From Lysobacter arvi (GTDB lineage: Bacteria > Pseudomonadota > Gammaproteobacteria > Xanthomonadales > Xanthomonadaceae): a stretch of 64,000 nucleotides of DNA. The DNA lies in the NCBI GenBank assembly GCA_031216755.1, contig JARUHG010000001.1, positions 992,001-1,056,000 of the forward strand, read 5' to 3'. Below, piece by piece: positions 56,644 to 64,000 of the stretch (the stretch's first letter is position 1; the number at the start of each line of letters is the position of its first letter). The position numbers and the translations under genes are program-made. The notes under the pieces are model-generated. The model was not told the DNA's origin and did not search any database. It was given only the letters and a program-made list of their open reading frames with translations.

Positions 56644-56692
56644 CCGGACGCCATCGCACGCCTTCTCCCTGCTTCCCGCCTCTGCGGAAAGG

Positions 56693-56729
56693 CCAGAAAG
56701 AAAAAGCGCCTTGCGGCGCTTTTTCTTCG
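56693..56729. terminator. Bidirectional terminator between cobB and the permease
   Basis: AAGAAAAAGCGCC and GGCGCTTTTTCTT form a 13-bp stem with a TTGC loop. Either strand has an A-rich 5' side and T-rich 3' side, so it serves both convergent genes. Confidence 0.92.
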
Positions 56730-56748
56730 ATAGCGGCAGCGAAGGCCC

Positions 56749-58188
56749 TCAGGCCTCCTGCCCCTTCGCCAGCAGGCTCGCGCGACGGCTGTAGAGCACG
56801 TAGACGATCACGCCGACCACGTTCCACACCAGGAACCACTTCTGCGTGGTGTGCGGCAAGCTCCAGAACAGGTACAGGCAACCGAAGATCGCCAGCGGAC
56901 CGACCACCCACGCAAGCGGCGTGCGGAACACGCGCGGGCGGTTCGGGTCGCGCTTGCGCAGCACCAGCATGCACACCGAGACGGCGATGAACGCCACCAG
57001 CGTGCCCGCGTTCGCCAGCGCGGCGATCTCGTCCAGGCGCGCCACGCCGGCCAGCGCGGCGACCAGCACCGCGGTGAACAGCGTGATCGCGACCGGCGTG
57101 CCGGTGCGCGGGTTCACCTTCGACAGGCTGCGCGGCAGCAGGCCGTCGCGCGACATCACGAAGAAGATGCGGCTCTGGCCGTAGAAGAACGCCAGCAGCA
57201 CCGTCGGCAGCGCGATCACCGCGACGATGCCGATCACCAGCGCAGCCTGCGGATGGCCCAGTTCGCGCATGATCAGCGCCAGCGGCTCGGCGCTCTTGCC
57301 GAAGACGGTGAAGCTCATCGCGCCCACGGCCGCCAGCGCGACCAGCACGTAGATCAGCGTGCAGCCGACCATCGAACCGATGATGCCGATCGACAGGTCG
57401 CGGCCCGGATTCTTGGTTTCCTCGGCCGCGGTGGAGATCGCGTCGAACCCGTAGAAGGCGAAGAAGATGATCGCCGCGGCGGCCATCACGCCGCGTTCCA
57501 CGCCTTCGGCGTCGATCGACTTCGGGAAGCCGTACGGCATGAACGGCGTCAGGTTGGCCGAATCGAAGGCCGGCAGCGCCACGGCGATGAACACCCCCAG
57601 CGCGATCAGCTTGAACACCACCAGCACCGCGTTGAGGGTGGCGCTCTCGCGCGTGCCCGCGATCAGCATGCCCGCGACCAGGAAGGTGATGACGATCGCC
57701 GGCAGATTGATGACGCCGCCGGCGTGCGGGCCGGCCGACAGCGCGGAAGGCAGCATCACGTTCCATCCGGTCTGGTTGTGCAGCCATTCGAGGAACCCGA
57801 TGAAGTACCCCGACCAGCCCACCGCGACGGTGCTGACCACCAGCGAGTATTCGAGGATCAGGCTCCAGCCGACGATCCAGGCGACCGCCTCGCCCAGCAC
57901 GGTGTAGCTGTACGTATAGGCGCTGCCCGCGGCCGGCATCATCGTGGACATCTCGGCGTAGGCGAGAGCCGCGCAGGCGCAGACCACGCCGGCGACGATG
58001 AAGGACAGCAGCACGGCCGGGCCCGCCTTGTCGGCGCCCACGCCGATCAAGGTGTAGATGCCGGTGCCGACGATGGCGCCGATGCCCAGCGCGACCAGGT
58101 GCGGCCAGCCCAGGGTGGGGACCAGCCGCCGCCCTTCCTCATGGACGGTGAGCTTGTCGATGTCCTTTCGCCGGAGCCATGACTGCAT
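56749..58188 (-). CDS. APC-family amino acid permease
   Basis: 479-residue membrane transporter. The N-terminal VALGIGAIVGTGIYTLIGVG has the GIGxIVG substrate-binding helix 1, and AAIIFFAFYGFDAISTAAEE is the helix 6 region. About 12 transmembrane helices are expected. It is like the cationic amino acid/GABA permease group (CAT/YhdG). It takes up amino acids with protons; the particular one is uncertain. Start ATG 58188 (MQSWLRRKDIDKL). It shares a 175-bp divergent region with the DUF2939 gene. Confidence 0.92.
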   Translation of the reverse strand: MQSWLRRKDIDKLTVHEEGRRLVPTLGWPHLVALGIGAIVGTGIYTLIGVGADKAGPAVLLSFIVAGVVCACAALAYAEMSTMMPAAGSAYTYSYTVLGEAVAWIVGWSLILEYSLVVSTVAVGWSGYFIGFLEWLHNQTGWNVMLPSALSAGPHAGGVINLPAIVITFLVAGMLIAGTRESATLNAVLVVFKLIALGVFIAVALPAFDSANLTPFMPYGFPKSIDAEGVERGVMAAAAIIFFAFYGFDAISTAAEETKNPGRDLSIGIIGSMVGCTLIYVLVALAAVGAMSFTVFGKSAEPLALIMRELGHPQAALVIGIVAVIALPTVLLAFFYGQSRIFFVMSRDGLLPRSLSKVNPRTGTPVAITLFTAVLVAALAGVARLDEIAALANAGTLVAFIAVSVCMLVLRKRDPNRPRVFRTPLAWVVGPLAIFGCLYLFWSLPHTTQKWFLVWNVVGVIVYVLYSRRASLLAKGQEA

Positions 58189-58363
58189 GGAATACCTCGT
58201 TCGCGCGGGCTGTGAAGGCGCACATACTGCGCTATAGCCCCGCCGGATGCGATGTGCACTGCAGCTTGCGCGCTTGCCGCCCGATGTTGCACGCGAGCCG
58301 GCTTCATCGCGCAAGCGGGCCCGACGGCCTACCATCGCCACTCCTTCCACGGGGCTCTCGCCG

Positions 58364-58921
58364 ATGAAGAAATGGATCGCCCTGCTCGTGGTCGTCCTGC
58401 TGGCGCTGGCCGGCTGGATCGCTGCGGGCCCGTTCCTGGCCATGAACTCCATCCGCGAGGCCGTCGCGAAGGAAGACACCGCCGAACTGGCCCGCCACGT
58501 GGATTTCGTCGCGGTTCGCCGCAGCCTGCGCGCGCAGGTCGAGGACACGCTCGCGCGCAAGGCCGGTATCGATGCGCAGAACAACCCGCTGGGCGCGTTC
58601 GCGCTCGGCCTGGCGAACCAGGCGGTCGGCGGGATCGTCGACGCGCTGGCGACGCCGGCCGGCATCGGCGCGGTCCTCCAAGGGCGGGGACTGCTGCATC
58701 GGCTCACCGGCGGCGGCATCGATCCGGACGACGGCCTCGCGCACGCGCCGCCGCCCGATCCCCTGCGCGATGCGAGCTACCGCTTCGAATCCCCGTCGCG
58801 GTTCACGGCCACCGTGCGCAATGCGGACGGCGATCCGGTCGTGTTCGTGCTCACGCGCGACGGCCTGCGCTGGACGTTGACGGACATCCGGCTGCCCTTG
58901 CAGGCGCTGATCGGCCCGTAA
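58364..58921 (+). CDS. DUF2939 protein with N-terminal anchor
   Basis: 185 residues. One membrane helix (IALLVVVLLALAGWIAAG, about residues 4-21) precedes a DUF2939 domain: FLAMNSIREAVAKEDTAEL, ARHVDFVAVRRSLRAQVED, and a C-terminal strand region FVLTRDGLRWTLTDIRLP. The family is common in proteobacteria and uncharacterised. It is probably inner-membrane anchored facing the periplasm. ATG 58364 is supported by the hydrophobic start. It is convergent with the 5'-nucleotidase. Confidence 0.88.
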   Translation: MKKWIALLVVVLLALAGWIAAGPFLAMNSIREAVAKEDTAELARHVDFVAVRRSLRAQVEDTLARKAGIDAQNNPLGAFALGLANQAVGGIVDALATPAGIGAVLQGRGLLHRLTGGGIDPDDGLAHAPPPDPLRDASYRFESPSRFTATVRNADGDPVVFVLTRDGLRWTLTDIRLPLQALIGP

Positions 58922-58956
58922 CGCCTGCGGCGCGGGCCGCCAGCCGGGATGTACGG

Positions 58957-59874
58957 CTACTTCGCGACCAGCGGATTGGCGACGCCGTGCGGCACGTGCC
59001 CGGCGGCGACGTGATCGCGCGCCGACAGGATGTTGTGCTCGGAATCGTCAAAGAAAATGTCGGCGCCGAAGGCCTCCAGGAACGGCCCCTTCGCGCGCCC
59101 ACCGAGGAACAGCGCCTCGTCGAGCCGGATGTCCCACTCGCGCAGCGTGCGGATGACGCGCTCGTGTGCGGGAATCGAGCGCGCGGTGACCAGCGCGGTG
59201 CGGATGGGCGAGGCCTGCCCCGTCGGAAACGCCTGCTGCAGGCGATGCAGCGCGTCGAGGAAGCCGCGGAACGGTCCGCCCGACAGTGCCTGCGCGGCGT
59301 GGCTGCGCTCGTGCTCGGTGAACGCGGCCAGGCCGCCTTCGCGCGAAACGCGCTCGCCTTCGTCGTCGAAGATCACCGCGTCGCCGTCGAACGCGATGCG
59401 CAGCTGATCGTGCCGCTGCTGCGGCGCGCGGGCCGGCAGCAGCGTCGCGGCCGCGACGCCGGCCGCCAGCGCGTTGCGCACGTCCTCGGCATTGGCCGAC
59501 AGGAACAGGTCCGCGTTGAACGGGCGGATGTACGGGTACGGCGGCGCGCCGTTGCTGAAGGCCGCGCGCTTGATCGCCAGTCCGTAATGCGCGATCGAAT
59601 TGAAGATGCGAAGCCCGCTGTCGGCCGAATTGCGCGAGATCAGGATGACCTCCACGCGCGGCGCTTCGGGCGGCGCGCCGTCGTTGAGCGCGAGCAGCTT
59701 GCGCACGAGCGGGAAGGCGATTCCGGGCGTGAGCAGGTCGTCCTCGTGCGAGCGCTGGAATTCGGCGTAGGCGTCGATGCCCTCGCGCTCGAACAGCGCG
59801 TGGCTGTCTTCCATGTCGAACAGGGTTCGCGAGGAAATCGCGACGATCAGCGGATCGGCATCACGGTCGGGCAT
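58957..59874 (-). CDS. 5'-nucleotidase family protein (PF06189-type)
   Basis: 305 residues. Start MPDRDADPLIVAISSRTLFD with the family words VEVILISRNSADSGLRIFNS, IKRAAFSNGAPPYPYIRPFN, DLFLSANAEDVRNAL, AFDGDAVIFDDEGERV (acidic, HAD-like Asp) and ALFLGGRAKGPFLEAFGADI. It resembles the cytosolic 5'-nucleotidase-like enzymes of the HAD superfamily, and the DDSEHN word near the end suggests a metal site. It should dephosphorylate nucleotides, the preferred base unknown. NAD kinase follows on the same strand, upstream of it in transcription (58 bp). Confidence 0.88.
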   Translation of the reverse strand: MPDRDADPLIVAISSRTLFDMEDSHALFEREGIDAYAEFQRSHEDDLLTPGIAFPLVRKLLALNDGAPPEAPRVEVILISRNSADSGLRIFNSIAHYGLAIKRAAFSNGAPPYPYIRPFNADLFLSANAEDVRNALAAGVAAATLLPARAPQQRHDQLRIAFDGDAVIFDDEGERVSREGGLAAFTEHERSHAAQALSGGPFRGFLDALHRLQQAFPTGQASPIRTALVTARSIPAHERVIRTLREWDIRLDEALFLGGRAKGPFLEAFGADIFFDDSEHNILSARDHVAAGHVPHGVANPLVAK

Positions 59875-59932
59875 GGGCGGATTATGCCGCAGCACGGTCG
59901 CGCGGGTTGCGACGCGCGCGTGCCTTCCCGCG

Positions 59933-60703
59933 TCAGGCCACGAACTGCTCGGCCAGCATGCGCTCTTCCAGGTTGTGCTCCGGATCGAACAGCAGCGTGA
60001 CGGTGCGGTCGTGCGATTCGCGGATGGTCACTTCCACCACGTCGCGGACCTCGTGCGAGTCGGCCGTGGCGCTGACCGGCCGCTTGTAGGGGTCGAGCAC
60101 GTGGAAGCGCACTTCGGTATCGGCCTTGAGCACGGCGCCGCGCCAGCGCCGCGGACGGAACGCGGCGATCGGCGTCAGCGCGACGACGTTCGCGCCGAGC
60201 GGCAGGATCGGGCCGTGCGCCGAGAAGTTGTAGGCGGTGCTGCCGGCCGGCGTGGCCACCATCACGCCATCGCAGATGAGCTCGTCCAGCCGCGTCTGGC
60301 CGTTGAGGTCGATGCGCAGGTGCGCGGCCTGGCGCGTCTGGCGCAGCAGCGAGACCTCGTTGTAGGCCAGCGAGCCGACCGTCGCGCCCGATTCGGTCTG
60401 CGCGACCATTTCCAGCGGGCGAAGCACGGCGGGCTCGGCCGCGTGCAGCCGACCCAGCAGGCCGTCGCCGTCGTGCTGGTTCATCAGGAACCCGACCGTG
60501 CCCAGCTTCATGCCGTACACCGGCTTGCCCAGTCCGCCGTAGCGGTGCAGCGTGGCGAGCATGAAGCCGTCGCCGCCGAGCGGCACGAGGATGTCGGCGT
60601 CCTCCGGCGCATGTTGGCCGTGGACGGCGGTGAGCGATTCGAGCGCGCGCTGGGCGCCGTCGGCGTGGCTGGCGAGGAAGGCGATGCGGGGCGTCGCGGA
60701 CAT
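59933..60703 (-). CDS. ppnK: NAD kinase
   Basis: 256-residue enzyme that makes NADP from NAD. The catalytic GGDG is in [19 protein letters not shown] (about residue 42), the NE motif in [11 protein letters not shown], and [20 protein letters not shown] is the family signature. The start [16 protein letters not shown] at 60703 is favoured; the in-frame extension upstream to 60961 is repeat-rich sequence without family similarity. It is probably cotranscribed with the downstream 5'-nucleotidase, an NAD(P)- and nucleotide-related pair. Confidence 0.95.
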   Translation of the reverse strand: MSATPRIAFLASHADGAQRALESLTAVHGQHAPEDADILVPLGGDGFMLATLHRYGGLGKPVYGMKLGTVGFLMNQHDGDGLLGRLHAAEPAVLRPLEMVAQTESGATVGSLAYNEVSLLRQTRQAAHLRIDLNGQTRLDELICDGVMVATPAGSTAYNFSAHGPILPLGANVVALTPIAAFRPRRWRGAVLKADTEVRFHVLDPYKRPVSATADSHEVRDVVEVTIRESHDRTVTLLFDPEHNLEERMLAEQFVA

Positions 60704-61055
60704 CGGCGGCTCCGGGGCTGAGGGAATCAGCATAACCGGTGCGGCGTGGTCGTCGCGCTGGCGGCTTGGCTCCTCTCCCATCGGGAGAGCGTTGGGGGTG
60801 AGAAGGCGCGGCTTGTGAATCACCGGTTCGCGCGCCTTCGAAGGCGCGAACGCCATGCGTTCGGCCCGGGTAGGGCTAACGAAATGACGAAGCGACGGCG
60901 GTGAACCAGCAGTGCGACGATGCACTGCGACTTTCAGCGACGGGGCTTCGTCGCCCCTCACACGCCCCTCCCGAGCACCTTCTCCGAGGGGAGACGGGAA
61001 AAAGAAAAAGCCCGGCCGAAGCCGGGCTTTTCCTCAACACCCGAACCGCGAAGGC
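60704..61055. repeat. Repeat-rich spacer upstream of ppnK with two opposed repeat copies
   Basis: 352 bp without a gene. Copy 3 of the dispersed palindrome (60768-60806, minus orientation) and a diverged copy 4 (60955-60998, plus orientation) face each other across about 150 bp. Between them is a perfect hairpin GCAGTGC-GACGAT-GCACTGC (60909-60928). The terminator of the glutamate dehydrogenase gene follows copy 4. I see no clear ppnK promoter. Confidence 0.65.
60998..61031 (-). terminator. Terminator of the glutamate dehydrogenase gene
   Basis: AAAAGCCCGGC and GCCGGGCTTTT form an 11-bp stem with a CGAA loop. On the minus strand a TTTCTTTTTCCC run follows, 25 bp after the stop codon. Confidence 0.92.
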
Positions 61056-64000
61056 TTACGCCCCGGCCGCCGCGACCTGCGCCAGGCGACGCACCGCCAC
61101 CGACAGCGTCGGGTAGTCCAGCGCCTTCTGGTTGTGGAGGTCGGCGAACATGGCCAGGGTGAAACGCAAGGCGGAGTCGTCGCGCTTGAGCCACGCGTCG
61201 ACCTTCTGCTCCACCGGCTTCTTGCCGCCGTCGGCCAGGATCTGCGAAACCAGCGAGCGCGCCTGCGTCGCCAGTTCGTCGCGCAGCGCACCGCGAGCCA
61301 GCGCCTGCCAGCGGCCGTCGACCGGCAGCTGTTCGACCTGCTCGTACAGCCACGGCAGGCTCAGGGCCTGGCCCAGCGAGAAGTACGCCTTGGCGACATC
61401 GACCGGCGACAGCTTGCGGGTCAGCGAGATCTCGACGATGTCGCAACCGAACTCCAGCAGCGGCAGCGCGGCGAGCTGCTCGGCCAGCTGCGCCGGGACG
61501 CCCTTGCCCTTCCAGTCGTTCATGCGGGCTTCGTACGCGTCGCGACGCACGCCCGACAACACCGCCGGCAGCGAAGCGCGCACCGCGTTCAGGCCATCGC
61601 CGTAGCGCGCCATCGCGGCGGTGATCTCCGGCATCTTGCCCGGACGCGACAGCAGCCAGCGCGACATCGAGCGCAGCAGGTGCCAGATGACCTGGAGCGC
61701 GTCGACCTGCACCGACTCGGGGACCTTGCCGTCGAGTGCATCGATCTGCGCCCACAGGCCGCGCGCATCGGTGGCCTCGCGGGCGATGGTGTAGGCCTCG
61801 GCGACTTCGGCCGGCGTGCGGCCGGTGTCCTCGGTCATGCGCAGGGTGAAGGTCGCGCCCATGCGGTTGACCATCGAGTTGGTCACCGCCGTGGCGATGA
61901 TCTCGCGCTTGAGGCGGTGGCCTTCCATCGCCTTGGCGTACTTGGCCTGCAGCGGCTGCGGGAAGTAGCGCACCAGCTCCTTCGACAGGTACGGATCTTC
62001 CGGCACGTCGGAGTCCAGCAGCTGCTGGAACAGCACGATCTTGCTGTACGACAGCAGCACCGCCAGTTCCGGACGCGTCAGGCCCTGGCCGCGCGTCTTG
62101 CGCTCGGCGATCTCCGCATCGCTCGGCAGGAATTCGATCTGCCGGTCGAGCAGGCCCTGCGATTCCAGCGTGCGGATGAAGTGCTGCTTGGAGCCCAGGC
62201 GGTGCACGCTCATCCGCTCCATCAGGCTCAGCGCCTGGTTCTGGCGGTAGTTGTCGGTGAGCACCAGCTGCGCGACCTCGTCGGTCATCTGCGCGAGCAG
62301 CTTGTTGCGCTCGGGCAGCGTCAGCTTTTTCTTCTGCACTTCGCCGTTGAGCAGGATCTTGATGTTCACCTCATGGTCGGAGGTGTCCACGCCGGCGGAG
62401 TTGTCGATGAAGTCCGTGTTGAGCAGCACGCCATGCTGCGCCGCCTCGATGCGGCCCAGCTGCGTCATGCCGAGGTTGCCGCCCTCGCCCACCACCTTGC
62501 AGCGCAGCTCGCGGCCGTTGACGCGCAGCGCGTTGTTGGCGCGGTCGCCGACGTCGGCGTTCGTCTCGCTCGATGCCTTGACGTAGGTGCCGATGCCGCC
62601 ATTCCACAGCAGGTCGACCGGCGCCTTGAGGATCGCGCTGAGCAGTTCGACCGGGCTCATCGCGGCGACCGTCGGATCGATGCCGAGCGCGGTCTTGGCT
62701 TCGGCCGACAACGGAATCGACTTGGCCGAGCGCGGATAGACGCCGCCGCCCTTGCTTATCAGCGAGCGGTCGTAATCGTCCCAGCTCGAACGCGGCAGCT
62801 TGAACATGCGCTGGCGTTCCTTGAACGTCGCGGCGGCATCCGGGTTCGGGTCGATGAAGATGTGGCGGTGGTCGAACGCGGCGACCAGGCGGATGTGCTT
62901 GCTCAGCAGCATGCCGTTGCCGAACACGTCGCCCGACATGTCGCCGACGCCGACGACCGTGAAGTCCTGCTTCTGGCTGTCGCGCCCCATCGCACGGAAG
63001 TGGCGCTTGACCGACTCCCACGCGCCGCGCGCGGTGATGCCCATGCCCTTGTGGTCGTAACCGACCGAGCCGCCCGAGGCAAACGCATCGTCCAGCCAGA
63101 AGCCGTGCGCGCGCGCGATGCCGTTGGCGATGTCGGAGAACGTCGCGGTGCCCTTGTCGGCCGCGACGACCAGGTACGGATCGTCGCCGTCGTGGCGCAC
63201 CACGTTCTCCGGCGGCACGACCTTGCCGCCGGCCAGGTTGTCGGTGATGTCCAGCAGGCCGTTGATGAAACGCTTGTAGCAGGCCACGCCTTCGTTGAAC
63301 CAGGCGTCGCGGTTCGCGGCCGGATCCGGCAGCTGCTTGGCGATGAAGCCGCCCTTCGAACCGACCGGCACGATGACGGTGTTCTTCACCATCTGCGCCT
63401 TCACCAGGCCGAGGACTTCGGTACGGAAGTCCTCGCGGCGATCGGACCAGCGCAAGCCACCGCGCGCGACCGGGCCGAAGCGCAGGTGCACGCCTTCCAC
63501 GCGCGGGCCGTAGACGAAGATCTCGCGATACGGGCGCGGCTTCGGCAGGTCCGGCACCTTGGACGAATCGAACTTGAAGCTGATGTAGTCGGCCGGGCCG
63601 CCGTCGGCGCGCAGGCCATCCTTGTACTGGATGTAGTAGCTGGTGCGCAGGGTGGCGTCGATCACGCCGATGAAGCTGCGCAGGATGCGGTCCTCGTCCA
63701 GGCTGGCGACGCGATCGAACAGGCCCTTGAGCGCTTCGCGCGTGGCTTCGATCTGGGCTTCGCGCTTGCCCGCGCGCGCCTGCAGCATCGGCTCCAGTGC
63801 GGCGAGCGTGGCTTCGTCGCCGCCGGTGAGTACGGAAAGCTGCGCGCGGAAGGATTCGACGCCGGCCTTGATCTGCGACTTCGACTCGCTGCCGGTGACC
63901 GGATCGAACTTCGCTTCGAACAGTTCGACCAGCAGGCGCGCGAGCAGCGGATAGCGGTTGAGCGTTTCTTCCACGTAGGCCTGCGAGAACGGCACGCCGA
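61056..64000 (-). CDS. NAD-specific glutamate dehydrogenase, large type, N-terminus beyond window
   Basis: At least 981 residues are visible and the gene continues past the right edge; the family is about 1600 residues. It deaminates glutamate to 2-oxoglutarate and ammonia with NAD. The catalytic dehydrogenase region has GLRWSDRREDFRTEVLGLVK, KNTVIVPVGSKGGF (Lys-containing substrate loop), GGSVGYDHKGMGITARGAW, GVGDMSGDVFGNGMLLSKHI and DLLWNGGIGTYVK. The C-terminal domain (about the last 450 residues) is of unknown role in the family. The visible part lacks the N-terminal ACT-like regulatory segment. Confidence 0.93.
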   Translation of the reverse strand, partial: GVPFSQAYVEETLNRYPLLARLLVELFEAKFDPVTGSESKSQIKAGVESFRAQLSVLTGGDEATLAALEPMLQARAGKREAQIEATREALKGLFDRVASLDEDRILRSFIGVIDATLRTSYYIQYKDGLRADGGPADYISFKFDSSKVPDLPKPRPYREIFVYGPRVEGVHLRFGPVARGGLRWSDRREDFRTEVLGLVKAQMVKNTVIVPVGSKGGFIAKQLPDPAANRDAWFNEGVACYKRFINGLLDITDNLAGGKVVPPENVVRHDGDDPYLVVAADKGTATFSDIANGIARAHGFWLDDAFASGGSVGYDHKGMGITARGAWESVKRHFRAMGRDSQKQDFTVVGVGDMSGDVFGNGMLLSKHIRLVAAFDHRHIFIDPNPDAAATFKERQRMFKLPRSSWDDYDRSLISKGGGVYPRSAKSIPLSAEAKTALGIDPTVAAMSPVELLSAILKAPVDLLWNGGIGTYVKASSETNADVGDRANNALRVNGRELRCKVVGEGGNLGMTQLGRIEAAQHGVLLNTDFIDNSAGVDTSDHEVNIKILLNGEVQKKKLTLPERNKLLAQMTDEVAQLVLTDNYRQNQALSLMERMSVHRLGSKQHFIRTLESQGLLDRQIEFLPSDAEIAERKTRGQGLTRPELAVLLSYSKIVLFQQLLDSDVPEDPYLSKELVRYFPQPLQAKYAKAMEGHRLKREIIATAVTNSMVNRMGATFTLRMTEDTGRTPAEVAEAYTIAREATDARGLWAQIDALDGKVPESVQVDALQVIWHLLRSMSRWLLSRPGKMPEITAAMARYGDGLNAVRASLPAVLSGVRRDAYEARMNDWKGKGVPAQLAEQLAALPLLEFGCDIVEISLTRKLSPVDVAKAYFSLGQALSLPWLYEQVEQLPVDGRWQALARGALRDELATQARSLVSQILADGGKKPVEQKVDAWLKRDDSALRFTLAMFADLHNQKALDYPTLSVAVRRLAQVAAAGA

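Noticed and set aside
60704..60961. An N-terminal extension of NAD kinase by 86 residues
   Set aside because: The extra part is encoded by repeat-bearing spacer, lacks family similarity, and the family start ([10 protein letters not shown]) lies at 60703.

Overview
This is a 64 kb stretch of a high-GC (about 68-70%) gammaproteobacterial chromosome of the Xanthomonadaceae/Lysobacteraceae type, most likely Lysobacter or a close relative. The inference rests on the 41-residue zinc-independent L36, the cmk-rpsA-ihfB-lapA-lapB order, the very large NAD-dependent glutamate dehydrogenase, the WS/DGAT enzyme, an orphan TonB-dependent receptor, and intergenic palindromes of a kind common in xanthomonads. 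Nearly all of the window is coding. It shows no prophage, insertion sequence, CRISPR array, rRNA or tRNA, and reads as core chromosome plus envelope, redox and DNA-repair genes.

Layout. 1-4.2 kb (minus): cmk, rpsA, ihfB, lapA, lapB (the last cut by the window edge). 4.4-10.7 kb (plus): rpmJ, a small exported protein, the agmatine-to-putrescine pair aguA/aguB, a GNAT acetyltransferase, a TetR regulator with an alpha/beta hydrolase, and a TraB-family membrane protein. 10.8-18.6 kb (minus): an efflux operon with one adaptor and two different RND permeases. 18.9-19.7 kb: two monoheme cytochromes c. 19.8-30 kb (minus): HAD phosphatase, OmpA-like lipoprotein, WS/DGAT, photolyase, alanine racemase, glycine-zipper and KTSC proteins, DnaB, a small unknown, then rpsF-rpsR-rplI. 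30-42.7 kb (mixed): DUF885 peptidase-like protein, exonuclease III with a basic tail, BON protein, fused ABC exporter, PQQ-type sugar dehydrogenase, SnoaL/DUF4440-like protein, DUF488, ferredoxin-NADP reductase, TlpA-like thioredoxin, glutathione peroxidase, TonB-dependent receptor. 42.9-49.2 kb: exported amidohydrolase divergent from the M3 peptidase Dcp, an unknown membrane protein, and a glycerophosphodiester phosphodiesterase. 49.3-56.6 kb: DUF72, a UdgX-type uracil-DNA glycosylase and a full-length Lhr helicase on the minus strand, then a sirtuin on the plus strand. 56.7-64 kb: APC permease, DUF2939, 5'-nucleotidase, NAD kinase, and the C-terminal part of the large glutamate dehydrogenase.

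The most interesting signals are: (i) UdgX, DUF72 and Lhr side by side, suggesting a uracil/base-damage repair neighbourhood; (ii) a dispersed palindromic repeat, one copy of which lies in frame inside lhr; (iii) a second inverted-repeat family at two sites; (iv) exonuclease III with a histone-H1-like Lys/Ala tail; (v) unusual low-complexity insertions in both RND permeases; (vi) the rpsA leader and the rpsA-ihfB hairpin; and (vii) start regions that suggest leaderless transcripts for cmk and cobB. I found no clearly new multi-gene system. The repair cluster and the repeats are the best candidates for follow-up.
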